A stretch of 8,807 nt of DNA. It comes from Chloroflexota bacterium. Its GTDB lineage: Bacteria > Chloroflexota > UBA6077 > CF-72. The stretch covers positions 1-8,807 of the forward strand of contig JAFAPL010000596.1 in assembly GCA_019247135.1 (NCBI GenBank), written 5' to 3'. The notes under the pieces are model-generated. The model was not told the origin of the DNA. It ran no database searches and worked only from the letters and a program-made list of their open reading frames with translations. This document shows, in pieces, positions 1-6,913 of the stretch; positions within the stretch are counted from its first letter, which is position 1, and each line of letters opens with the position of its first letter. A program made the position numbers and the translations under genes.

Positions 1-749
1 AACCCAGCGGCAGCCTGAGCCACGGTCGTGCCTGCCAGCGCACCAGCCGCAACCTGCACGTTGCGCGAACGTCCGTGGAGCCTGAGCGCTTCGATGGCAG
101 CCCACACGAGCAGGCCGCCGCCGACATACGAGAGCAGCCGGTGGTAGACCTGCGCGTCAGTCAGCGTGTCGTCACCGAAGCGGCACAGCAGGGAGCCGTC
201 GCAGGCCCAGCTGGCGCCCACCGCGCGCGTAATGAAGCCGCTCAGGGCAGCCGCGAACACGACGAAGAGTGCGACCTTGAGGACGTACCGCAGCATCGCC
301 CCCCTTGCGCTGGTGGCGACCGCGTTCCGCGCACTCCGCCCCGCCACGGCGCACCACGTCAGGGCGCCCACGCCGAGCAGACCCAGTGTGGCGTTCGTCA
401 CGTCGGCAAGGGTCGCGAGCTCCAGCGCTTGCAGGACTTGCGTCGCGATGATCTGCGCGGCAATGAACATCGGCGCAACCGTCGCGGCAAAGAGCTGCGC
501 TGCGTCATCGCGCGCGCTGAGCCAGGTAGAGAGACACACCCCGAGGGCAAGCCCGAACGTGACAACGCTCGCGACCTGCAGCGCATCGCCAAATATGCCG
601 GTCGGCAGTGCGACATGGGCGACCTGCTGCACGGTGAAGAGCGCCGCCGCCCAGCCCGCGACCAGGGGTGCGAGCCAGCGCAGCGGCAGTACATGCGGCC
701 GGGCAGCCGCGATGGCACCGGTAGAACGCGCAGTGACTACAAGAGCCAT
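1..749 (-). CDS. ctaA: CtaA/COX15-like haem A synthase, 3' part cut by window edge
   Basis: Likely converts haem O to haem A in the membrane for the oxidases encoded upstream. The ATG at 749-747 opens a frame that is still open at the left edge (249 full codons visible). About seven hydrophobic helices can be read, near residues 26-46, 56-77, 88-110, 116-136, 153-176, 200-222 and 230-249. The recognisable part starts at residue 170: a CX5C pair (Cys183, Cys189) in the loop after a helix, then His203-Arg204 at the start of the next helix. This is the arrangement of the Cys loop and haem-ligand His in a CtaA half-domain. The first four helices lack an equivalent Cys pair and obvious His ligands, so that half looks degenerate. 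The start lies 9 bp after the coxA stop, so the genes are probably cotranscribed; the ribosome site is weak. The missing end could complete a CtaA of about 310 residues, or continue into a CtaB domain, a fusion known from Thermus. Family call fairly sure, exact activity less so. Confidence 0.68.
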   Translation of the reverse strand, partial: MALVVTARSTGAIAAARPHVLPLRWLAPLVAGWAAALFTVQQVAHVALPTGIFGDALQVASVVTFGLALGVCLSTWLSARDDAAQLFAATVAPMFIAAQIIATQVLQALELATLADVTNATLGLLGVGALTWCAVAGRSARNAVATSARGAMLRYVLKVALFVVFAAALSGFITRAVGASWACDGSLLCRFGDDTLTDAQVYHRLLSYVGGGLLVWAAIEALRLHGRSRNVQVAAGALAGTTVAQAAAG

Positions 750-758
750 CTCAGTCCG

Positions 759-2486
759 TCAGGACCGCGCCTGAGGCGCCGCCCGACCGCTTTCCAGAGC
801 AGGACGCTGAATGCTCGCGCCATCGCCCGCCAGCGCGGCCGCCTGCCGCAGGTCGCGCAACGGGCGTTCCGACCGGATACGCGGCAGCGCCGCGAAGTTG
901 TACGCCGGTGGTGGCGACGAGGTCAGCCACTCGAGCGTGTTGGCCAACCAGGGGTCATTGCCAGCGATTGCGCCATGTCGCCACGAGACGAACAGGTTCC
1001 ACGTGGCGATCAGCACCGAGAACCCGAGCAGGAACGCGCCGACCGTCTCGACCAGGTTGAGCGGCAGGAAGCCAGTCTCCACCGGGTAGGACGCGATGCG
1101 GCGCTGCATACCCATGACGCCCAGGATGTGCATGGGAAAGAACGTCAGGTTGAAGCCGATGATCATCAACCAGAAGTGCCATGCACCCAAACTCTCGCTG
1201 TACAACCTGCCCGTAAATTTGGGGAACCAGTAGTACAGGCCGGAGAACAGCGCGAACACGCTGCCCCCGAACAACACATAGTGAATGTGCGCGACGATGA
1301 AGTACGTGTCGTGCAACTGGTAGTCGACCGGCACAACCGCCGAGTAGACCCCGCTGAGTCCGCCGATCACGAACATTGTCAGAAAACCAAGAGCAAACAG
1401 GAGCGGCGTTTTGAATTGGAGGTGGCCGCCCCACAGCGTGCCCGCCCAGTTGAAGATCTTCACGCCCGTTGGGATGGCGATCAGCATCGTCATGAGCATG
1501 AAGAAGCTCTGGCTGATGATGGGCAGGCCCACCGTGAACATGTGGTGCGCCCACACGAGAAAGCCGAGCACACCGATGGCGGCGGTCGAATACGCGACGG
1601 CCTTGTAGCCGAAGATCGGCTTGCGGCTGAAGACGGGCAGGATCTCAGAGATCACGCCGAAATACGGCAGGATCATGATGTAGACGGCGGGATGCGAGTA
1701 GAACCAGAAGCCGTGCTGGTAGCCGAGGACGTCACCACCGCCATTCGGGTCGAAGAAGTGCGTGCCGAGATGGCGATCGGCCAGGAGCATGCCCAGGGCC
1801 GCCGCCAGGGCAGGCGTCGCGATCAGCTGAATGAACGACGTCGTCAGGATCGCCCAGACGAACAACGGCAGCCGGTGCATGGTCATGCCTGGCGTGCGCA
1901 TGTTGAGGATCGTGACGAGGAAGTTGATCGAGCCGAGGATCGAGGAGCTTCCCAGGATGATCACGCCCACGAGCCAGAGGCTCTGGCCGAAGGGACCCCG
2001 TTCGCTGAGGGGCGGATAACTCGTCCAGCCCGCGTCGGCGGCGCCGCCTGGCGTGAGGAAACCCGACAGGATCATCAGGCCGGCTGGGATGATCATCCAG
2101 AACGACAGGACGTTGATCTTCGGGAAGGCCATGTCACGCGCGCCGATCATCAACGGCACCAGGTAGTTGCCCAGCCCACCGACGCCGAACGGGATGATGA
2201 ACAGAAAGATCATCACCGTGGCGTGGATCGTGAAGATCTGGTTGTAGAGCTCACCCGAGAACGGCGGCGACTCGGGCAAGGCGAGCTGTGCGCGCACGAG
2301 CATCGCCGCCAGGCCGCCGATGAGGAAAAAGATGAAGGTCGTGACCATGTACATGATCCCGATCTTCTTGTGGTCTGGGGTGGTCAGCCATTCGCCGATG
2401 CCACGCCGCGGCACCGCCAGTCCGTCTGGGGCAGCGGCGAGTGCGCCCGGGCGGGTCGCGACGGGTGGTGCAACGGTGGTCGCCAT
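759..2486 (-). CDS. coxA: Cytochrome c oxidase subunit I, type A2 (YSHP motif)
   Basis: Catalytic subunit of a haem-copper oxidase, 575 residues, twelve-helix core, inner membrane. It reduces O2 at haem a3/CuB and pumps protons. Visible ligands: His88 and His402 for haem a, His400 for haem a3, and His265, His314 and His315 for CuB. Tyr269 is placed for the His-Tyr crosslink. The D-channel set is Asn107, Asp118 and Asn125; the K-channel set includes Thr340 and Lys343. The key motif reads YSHPAVY (263-269). The usual channel Glu is replaced by Ala267, with Tyr263-Ser264 in front, which defines the A2 subclass known from Rhodothermus and Thermus caa3 enzymes. After the last helix comes a short Ala/Arg-rich tail (about 535-575) with no extra membrane segment. 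The ATG at 2486 lies 28 bp after the coxB stop; an AGGAG sits about 13 bp before it, rather far. It follows coxB directly, so the pair is likely the core of a caa3 oxidase. Confidence 0.97.
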   Translation of the reverse strand: MATTVAPPVATRPGALAAAPDGLAVPRRGIGEWLTTPDHKKIGIMYMVTTFIFFLIGGLAAMLVRAQLALPESPPFSGELYNQIFTIHATVMIFLFIIPFGVGGLGNYLVPLMIGARDMAFPKINVLSFWMIIPAGLMILSGFLTPGGAADAGWTSYPPLSERGPFGQSLWLVGVIILGSSSILGSINFLVTILNMRTPGMTMHRLPLFVWAILTTSFIQLIATPALAAALGMLLADRHLGTHFFDPNGGGDVLGYQHGFWFYSHPAVYIMILPYFGVISEILPVFSRKPIFGYKAVAYSTAAIGVLGFLVWAHHMFTVGLPIISQSFFMLMTMLIAIPTGVKIFNWAGTLWGGHLQFKTPLLFALGFLTMFVIGGLSGVYSAVVPVDYQLHDTYFIVAHIHYVLFGGSVFALFSGLYYWFPKFTGRLYSESLGAWHFWLMIIGFNLTFFPMHILGVMGMQRRIASYPVETGFLPLNLVETVGAFLLGFSVLIATWNLFVSWRHGAIAGNDPWLANTLEWLTSSPPPAYNFAALPRIRSERPLRDLRQAAALAGDGASIQRPALESGRAAPQARS

Positions 2487-2514
2487 CGACAGCTCTGTGC
2501 TCCTGTCTAGCTCG

Positions 2515-3546
2515 TTACTTGAGCGTCTCGAGGTAGGCCACGATTTGCGTAGCCTGGTCGTCCGTCAGGTTGTAGTTCGGCATCGTCGTGCCCGGCTTCA
2601 CGCCAGGCGGATTCATGATCCAACGCTTCAGGTCATCGGGGCCGTTGTTGGGTACGGCCCCACCAGCGATCGTCGTTCGTGATGCCACACCCGCCAGACC
2701 CGGGCCAACCGTACCGCTAGCTCCGGTCACGCCCGGAATTGTGTGGCACGTGCCGCAGGGTTGTTGCGCGATCAGGTCCCTGCCCGCGGTCGGGTCGCCA
2801 CTCCCGGTGGGTGACGTTACTGGCTGGCCGGACTGCATTTGTTGAATCCACTGCTGGAAGTCGTCCTGGCTCAGAGCCGTCACACGGAAGAGCATGCCCG
2901 CGTGGCCCGAGCCACACAATTGCGCGCATACGCCGCGGAACGTCCCGGGCTGGCGCACGGTGAAGGTGATGTGGTTGATGCGACCGGGTAGCGCATCGAT
3001 TTTGCCGTACAGGTCGGGCACCCAGAAGCTGTGGATCACGTCTTTCGACGTCACGTCGAAGATCAGCGGTTGACCCACTGGTAGATGCAGGTCGTTCGTC
3101 GTCTGGACGCCTGTATCGCCATACTGGAAGGTCCACGCGAACTGCTGACCGGTGACCGCCACGTGGAGCGTGTTCTCGTCCGTCGGGAACTGGCTGATGT
3201 CGCCGAGACGAGTGACCGTGATACCGAACAGGCCGACCAGGAGCAGCGCGGGCACGGTCGCCCACATGACCTCCAGGCGGGTATTGCCATGGATCTGCGG
3301 CGGCTCGCGCAGCGGGAGTGGGGCTCGGCGTCGGAACCGCAAGCTCGAGTAGATGAGCAAGCCTTCGACAAGGACGAAGACTACCGTCGCGAGGATCAGC
3401 GTGAACCAGAACAGCTGGGAAATGAGCTCGGCGTTGTCCGAGGCTGGTGCGACTGGCCAGGCCTGCGCGAAAGCGGGGATGGCCGTGCCTGGGAGCACGA
3501 CGAGAGCTGCGAGCGCGGCGAGCGCAGCGAACGCGGGACGGCGCAT
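2515..3546 (-). CDS. coxB: Cytochrome c oxidase subunit II with fused cytochrome c domain (caa3 type)
   Basis: Electron-entry subunit, 343 residues. In order: a signal peptide ending near AFA-Q (residue 27/28, no lipobox Cys), helix 1 (about 43-66), helix 2 (about 93-112), a CuA cupredoxin domain (about 125-225) and a C-terminal haem-c domain (about 250-343). CuA ligands are His172, Cys207, Cys211, His215 and Met218. The electron-transfer Trp is probably Trp138 in FAWTFQY. The haem-c site is CGTCH (264-268), with Met322 in TMPNY as the likely axial ligand. Position 209, normally Glu and a ligand of the Mg site shared with subunit I, is Gln (CAQLCG). The frame stays open far upstream, but the ATG at 3546 is chosen because a signal peptide starts there and an AGAGGAAG ribosome site precedes it by 6 bp. 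It is the first gene of a coxB-coxA-ctaA block and reads divergently from the small plus-strand gene. Confidence 0.97.
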   Translation of the reverse strand: MRRPAFAALAALAALVVLPGTAIPAFAQAWPVAPASDNAELISQLFWFTLILATVVFVLVEGLLIYSSLRFRRRAPLPLREPPQIHGNTRLEVMWATVPALLLVGLFGITVTRLGDISQFPTDENTLHVAVTGQQFAWTFQYGDTGVQTTNDLHLPVGQPLIFDVTSKDVIHSFWVPDLYGKIDALPGRINHITFTVRQPGTFRGVCAQLCGSGHAGMLFRVTALSQDDFQQWIQQMQSGQPVTSPTGSGDPTAGRDLIAQQPCGTCHTIPGVTGASGTVGPGLAGVASRTTIAGGAVPNNGPDDLKRWIMNPPGVKPGTTMPNYNLTDDQATQIVAYLETLK

Positions 3547-3783
3547 CAGCGACTTCCTCTGATGATAGCGAGCACACCCGCTGGCGCGGCGCGGACGCAC
3601 GCCGCGTTGCACTCGCGGTGTGCGACTGAGTGGCGGTCGCCACGACGTCGCGGGCTGGCGCTGTCGCTGCCAGGTTCTGTCTGAACAGTGAAACTCTTCG
3701 AACTCGGCCCGCTCGAGCAAGGCGCAGCGAAGGCCGAAGAATACGGCGTCAGCCAGCGCGCGGTTGTAGACTCGAAGAGGCGC
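3547..3783. other. Divergent intergenic region between coxB and the plus-strand small membrane gene
   Basis: This is the only non-coding gap of any size in the window (237 bp if the plus-strand gene starts at its ATG, 141 bp if it starts at the GTG at 3688). It must hold the coxB-side promoter unless transcription reads through from the upstream block, and a promoter for the plus-strand gene. I could not find a convincing -35/-10 pair for either. TATCAT occurs on the minus strand near 3563-3568 but is too close to the coxB ribosome site to serve. Short dyads lie at 3630-3643 (GTGGCG, 2 bp, CGCCAC), 3643-3650 (CGACGTCG) and about 3674-3686 (GTTC, 5 bp, GAAC). In GC-rich DNA such short dyads can occur by chance. 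Confidence 0.4.
3553..3560 (-). promoter_or_regulatory. Ribosome binding site of coxB
   Basis: On the minus strand this reads AGAGGAAG, ending 6 bp before the ATG at 3546. It decides the coxB start against longer in-frame upstream readings, which would place about 180 residues of non-signal, arginine-rich sequence before the signal peptide. Confidence 0.8.
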
Positions 3784-4089
3784 ATGGGACTCGAAAATCG
3801 TGGCGCTCTGTTTGCGGTCGCAGTCCCGCTCATTGCGTTCAAAATCTGGTTCGCCATCCTGCTGCTGATGTATGCGCCGACGCGCGACACAGCTGTCTGG
3901 ATTGCGGCCACACACTGGACGCTGATCATCGTGATCGGCATCCTGGTCGTAGCGGGCATCCCGATGTACCGCCTGATGCGCGCCCGCGCCCGTCGCAACA
4001 AGCTCCGCCGCTCCGAATGGATGGTCGACGCCCCGCCTCAGTGCTCGGCACTGTGGGAGACAGTTTCGCGACTCGAAGGCGGCGATTGA
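3784..4089 (+). CDS. Small two-helix membrane protein of unknown function
   Basis: Not recognised as a named family. The 101-residue reading from ATG 3784 has two clear hydrophobic segments (about 7-30 and 38-60). A strongly basic stretch follows (about 63-78, rich in Arg/Lys), then a polar tail. By the positive-inside rule both ends would be cytoplasmic. A GTG at 3688 extends the frame by 32 residues, but that part is charged and lacks a ribosome site; the ATG has a purine-rich GAAGAGG just before it, although the spacing is short. Codon third positions are GC-rich and the membrane pattern is coherent in this frame, which argues that it is real rather than a shadow. It is the only plus-strand gene in the cluster: divergent from coxB and overlapping the 3' end of the unnamed 356-residue gene by 52 bp. 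It could be a small oxidase accessory subunit or assembly factor, by context only. Confidence 0.62.
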   Translation: MGLENRGALFAVAVPLIAFKIWFAILLLMYAPTRDTAVWIAATHWTLIIVIGILVVAGIPMYRLMRARARRNKLRRSEWMVDAPPQCSALWETVSRLEGGD

Positions 4090-5108
4090 TCCGGTCGCGT
4101 CGCCAACCATAGCGCGCCAAAGCCGATCACCAGGATCCCGAACAAGGCCGCGATGACTGCTTTGCCGATCGTGATCGGGCCGATTTCGAGCTCCGATTTG
4201 CCAAGCTGCAGCAGTCCCGTGCCGAAGGTTGTGATGATCGCCGCGATGACGATGACGAGGAACGGCGGGATCAAAAACGGCAGTACCTTGTGCTCGAAGG
4301 GGTCCGGTTCAGCCAACACTTCGGCCGGATCCCGCTCGGCATTCGGAAGTCCTGCGAAGGACCCGACGATTCCGCCGACCGATCCGCCCGCCAGAATGCC
4401 GCCGACCGCCAGCGCGATGGACCAGCCGCCGAAATCGACGTTCGGCAGTGTTGGCGGCAGCACGATCGCAAGCCCGATGCCCACCGCCGCGCCGATCACA
4501 CCGCCGAGGACAATGCCCGCCGCGCCGAAATCCTCAGAGTGCTGAACCGCAATCTGCTGCAGCGGCTCCTCGTACACCAGGTCCTCGCCAGTAGCGGGTA
4601 AGCCCGCGGCCGGCTCGTACAGCTGGCCGAGGACGAACCCGTAAATCAGGTGAAGGATCAGGTTGCCCACGGGCACCAGCGGTCCCGCCGAAAGAGCCCA
4701 GTCGAGCATGTTGACCGCGGCGGCGGGCAGCAACGCAACCAGCGACACGATCCAGGGCAGCAGGGCGAAACGCATCCCGCGCGCCCAGCCGGGGCCATCA
4801 CCGAGCCAGGACCGCACGAAGCGCGATGGGTTCTGCTCCAACCACGCGTACAGGACGGCCCAGATCAGCCCGAGTACGACGTGGAGAATGACTGCCACCG
4901 CGGGTGTGGCCGTGCTGAACGAGACAACCGCGTTGTGCGTGAGCTGCCACAACCACCGACGGAAGACGTCGCCCTGCGAGTCCGCGGCGCCATTGGCAAC
5001 CACGTACGCAATCATCAACACGCCCGTCGACGCACCGATGGAGACGAAGCCTGCGATGATCGCGTTCGAAACCCAGTGGCGGCGAGAGACGGCTTCAGCA
5101 GCTTCCAT
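4038..5108 (-). CDS. Polytopic membrane protein of unknown function in the oxidase operon
   Basis: 356 residues, not assigned to a named function. Three parts can be seen. Residues 12-165 hold about four to five helices with a His/Trp-containing segment (HVVLGLIWAVLYAWLE, 76-91) followed by a WLGDG loop, somewhat like uncharacterised integral membrane families. Residues 195-253 hold two Gly/Ala-rich helices with GxxxG-type glycine zippers. Residues 275-337 hold two helices joined by a short loop with charged residues (Lys304, Glu306, Glu308). Between parts one and two lies an acidic soluble loop (about 170-193), and another polar loop spans 254-274. The ATG at 5108 lies 5 bp after the ctaG stop, so it is coupled to ctaG and is probably the last gene of the coxA-coxC-coxD-ctaG operon. 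Position suggests a role in oxidase assembly or stability; the sequence itself does not show it. Confidence 0.85.
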   Translation of the reverse strand: MEAAEAVSRRHWVSNAIIAGFVSIGASTGVLMIAYVVANGAADSQGDVFRRWLWQLTHNAVVSFSTATPAVAVILHVVLGLIWAVLYAWLEQNPSRFVRSWLGDGPGWARGMRFALLPWIVSLVALLPAAAVNMLDWALSAGPLVPVGNLILHLIYGFVLGQLYEPAAGLPATGEDLVYEEPLQQIAVQHSEDFGAAGIVLGGVIGAAVGIGLAIVLPPTLPNVDFGGWSIALAVGGILAGGSVGGIVGSFAGLPNAERDPAEVLAEPDPFEHKVLPFLIPPFLVIVIAAIITTFGTGLLQLGKSELEIGPITIGKAVIAALFGILVIGFGALWLATRPDQSPPSSRETVSHSAEH

Positions 5109-5113
5109 CGAAT

Positions 5114-5914
5114 TCAGTGCGCTCCTACGGGCCGACGATCGGCGGCTTCCTCGCGCGCCGCCCAGATGAAGAACACCACGCCGGTGGCGATCAGGAAGTA
5201 CAGTCCGCTGCCGACCCACATCAGCAGCCCGCCCCACTGCTGATCCTCGATGGCGGACAAACTCGTCACGCGCGGTGCCGCGATGTAGGTAGCGTAATAG
5301 GGTGTGCTCGTCGCGGCGAGCAGCGCACCGACCAACGAGGCGGGCACAGTCTGTAGGAACAAATAGAGCACCTGCCCTAACGCGGGATAGCGTGGCGCAA
5401 TGTCCGGTATGGGACTGAGCACGGGCATCCACATGATGAACGCGGTCGCGATAAAGACGATGTGCTCGAGGCCATGCAGTGGCTCGCTGGCCAACGTGGC
5501 TTCGTAGATGGACGGTAGATGTGCGAGCGCAAACACCAGGTTGAAGCCGAAGAAAGCAATCAACGGGTGGCGCGCCCAGCGCACGAAGCCGGTCAAACGC
5601 GTCGCCGCCAGTACCTCCCGAAGCAGCCATCCGGGCGTGCCCGCCAGCAGCACTGGCGCGACGCCGAGCGTCAGCAGCAAGTGCTGGAGCATGTGCGCCG
5701 TGAAGAGATAGTTGTCGGCCAGCGTATCGAGTGGCGATGCCAACGCGATGAAACCCACAACAATGCCCGCGGTGAACACCGCCTGCTGTCGTCTGCTGAC
5801 CGGGTTCGCGCCTGGGAAGCGGTCGCGCCAGCGCCCAACACACAGCAGGTAGAGCGCCTCGAGGCCAACCAGGCCCACGACGACACTTGGTGGCGGCAAC
5901 GAGTACGCGATCAC
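5114..5914 (-). CDS. ctaG: Cytochrome c oxidase assembly factor CtaG (caa3 type)
   Basis: Multi-helix membrane protein, 266 residues, of the CtaG family found with caa3 oxidases of Gram-positives and relatives (not the Cox11-type CtaG). In Bacillus this family is needed for active caa3 oxidase, probably in forming the copper site. Conserved-looking features are the SPLDTLAD stretch at 60-67, His74 and His78 in the AHMLQHLLL helix, His132, His147 and His151 in HGLEH, and the DQQWGGLLMW segment at 224-233. About seven hydrophobic helices fit the family. The GTG start at 5914-5912 overlaps the coxD stop as GTGA, so translation is coupled; no separate ribosome site is evident. The length is close to the family norm. 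Confidence 0.93.
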   Translation of the reverse strand: MIAYSLPPPSVVVGLVGLEALYLLCVGRWRDRFPGANPVSRRQQAVFTAGIVVGFIALASPLDTLADNYLFTAHMLQHLLLTLGVAPVLLAGTPGWLLREVLAATRLTGFVRWARHPLIAFFGFNLVFALAHLPSIYEATLASEPLHGLEHIVFIATAFIMWMPVLSPIPDIAPRYPALGQVLYLFLQTVPASLVGALLAATSTPYYATYIAAPRVTSLSAIEDQQWGGLLMWVGSGLYFLIATGVVFFIWAAREEAADRRPVGAH

Positions 5915-6264
5915 ACCGGATGCGGCAGCGGGTACTGGTGAAACAGGAAGAGCAACGCCGTGATGACCGAGCCCGCGACGGCCAGACCGAAGCCAAACAC
6001 GCCCGTCAACAGCGGATGGTCGAACTTCAGGTGCATGTAGAAGCCGACCACCAGCACAAACTTGGTCGCCGAAAGCACGAGCAGAATCGGCACGAGAACG
6101 GGTCTGACGCTCTCTTGCGTGTAGGCAAAGACCTCAACGCCCGTGATGATCGCCAGGACGACGCCCACGAGAACATAGGTCCGCGGCCCTGGATGCGCCT
6201 GCTCGAGGCCCGCGTGCTCCGCGCCGTGTTCACCGTGACCGTGCGCGAGTTCGTGCTCTGCCAT
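5911..6264 (-). CDS. coxD: Cytochrome c oxidase subunit IV, CyoD/COX4 family
   Basis: Small accessory oxidase subunit, 117 residues. It has a soluble N-terminus, then three helices (about 29-48, 54-76 and 84-108). The KFVLVVGFYMHLKFD segment across helix 2 is the hallmark of the bacterial subunit IV (COX4_pro/CyoD-like) family, which stabilises the subunit I/III core. The first 24 residues carry six His residues interleaved with Glu, Gly and Ala. The ATG at 6264 overlaps the coxC stop by one base (TGATG); the ctaG start overlaps its own stop. Longer upstream readings in this frame run antisense-like through coxC and are not used. The function of the His-rich leader is unknown; metal binding is only a possibility. 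Confidence 0.92.
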   Translation of the reverse strand: MAEHELAHGHGEHGAEHAGLEQAHPGPRTYVLVGVVLAIITGVEVFAYTQESVRPVLVPILLVLSATKFVLVVGFYMHLKFDHPLLTGVFGFGLAVAGSVITALLFLFHQYPLPHPV

Positions 6265-6911
6265 CAGTCTGGAATCAGGTACACGAGCGTGAAGATCAGG
6301 ATCCACACGATGTCGACAAAGTGCCAGTACAGCCCGGCAATCTCCACCAGTAGCGAGTGCTCTTGATGTAACCGCCCACGGAAGGAATGCGTCACGAGCG
6401 AGAGCAACCAGAGCACGCCGATCGCGACGTGCGTCCCGTGGAAGCCGGTGAGGGTGAAGAACGTCGATCCGAACAGATTGCGCGAGAGCGTCAGACCGTC
6501 GTGATAGAACGACGTGAACTCGTAAAACTGGCCGCCCAGAAACACGCAGCCGAGCAGTGCCGTCGCCGATAGCCAGATTCGCATCTTGCGTTCCTGGCCG
6601 TGCTGGATCGCTGCCAGTGCCAGCACCATGGTCAGGCTCGAAAGCAACAACACGAAGGCGCTGACCGACGTGTATGGCACGTCGAACGTCTCGCGTGGCA
6701 GGGGCCCGTCCAGGCTGCGGTTCTTGTAGACCATGTAGGTCGCGATCAGCGTCCCGAAGAACATGCAGTCGGACGCCAGGAACGCCCACATGAGCAGCTT
6801 GCGGTTGTCCTGACCGGTCGTGGTATGCGGGTGTTCGAGGACAAGCTCCGTTTCGCTCGGTGGCGGGGCGACGGAGCCTGCGTCGACGACGACTGGGACA
6901 GCCTGGGCCAT
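6264..6911 (-). CDS. coxC: Cytochrome c oxidase subunit III, short five-helix form
   Basis: Core membrane subunit without redox centres; in this family it supports proton uptake and turnover stability of subunit I. 215 residues, with about five helices, so it lacks the first two helices of the seven-helix mitochondrial type, as is usual for bacterial caa3 and quinol oxidases. Recognisable family features are SDCMFFGTL (47-55), the GGQFYEF motif with Glu131, FHGTHV with His158 and His161, Glu190, and the C-terminal YWHFVDIVW (195-203). The ATG at 6911 lies 2 bp after the upstream coxA stop, and GAGGAG precedes it by 8 bp. The first 35 residues are a soluble Pro/Val-rich leader. It shares an operon with the A1-type coxA, coxD and ctaG. 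Confidence 0.96.
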   Translation of the reverse strand: MAQAVPVVVDAGSVAPPPSETELVLEHPHTTTGQDNRKLLMWAFLASDCMFFGTLIATYMVYKNRSLDGPLPRETFDVPYTSVSAFVLLLSSLTMVLALAAIQHGQERKMRIWLSATALLGCVFLGGQFYEFTSFYHDGLTLSRNLFGSTFFTLTGFHGTHVAIGVLWLLSLVTHSFRGRLHQEHSLLVEIAGLYWHFVDIVWILIFTLVYLIPD

Positions 6912-6913
6912 GT

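Noticed and set aside
75..2510. 811-codon open frame on the plus strand
   Set aside because: It lies antisense to the CtaA-like gene and the A2-type coxA. Its translation is rich in Arg, His, Asp and Gln without any domain or membrane pattern. Long antisense frames are expected opposite GC-rich genes with strong third-position bias.
3563..3568. TATCAT as a -10 box for coxB
   Set aside because: It would place the transcript start within or next to the ribosome site, and there is no -35-like hexamer 16-18 bp upstream.
4038..4089. A terminator between the convergent genes
   Set aside because: The two coding regions overlap here and I found no GC-rich hairpin followed by a T run in either direction.
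3547..4110. Upstream in-frame extension of coxB to 4110
   Set aside because: The extension is low-complexity, Arg-rich and antisense to the small membrane gene. A signal peptide and a good ribosome site mark the start at 3546.
5109..5996. Upstream in-frame extension of the 356-residue membrane gene to 5996
   Set aside because: It runs out of frame through ctaG, has an Arg/Ala/His-rich shadow composition, and ctaG is clearly the real gene there.
6265..6789. Upstream in-frame extension of coxD to 6789
   Set aside because: It overlaps coxC in another frame and has no membrane or domain pattern. The TGATG junction with coxC gives a natural start.
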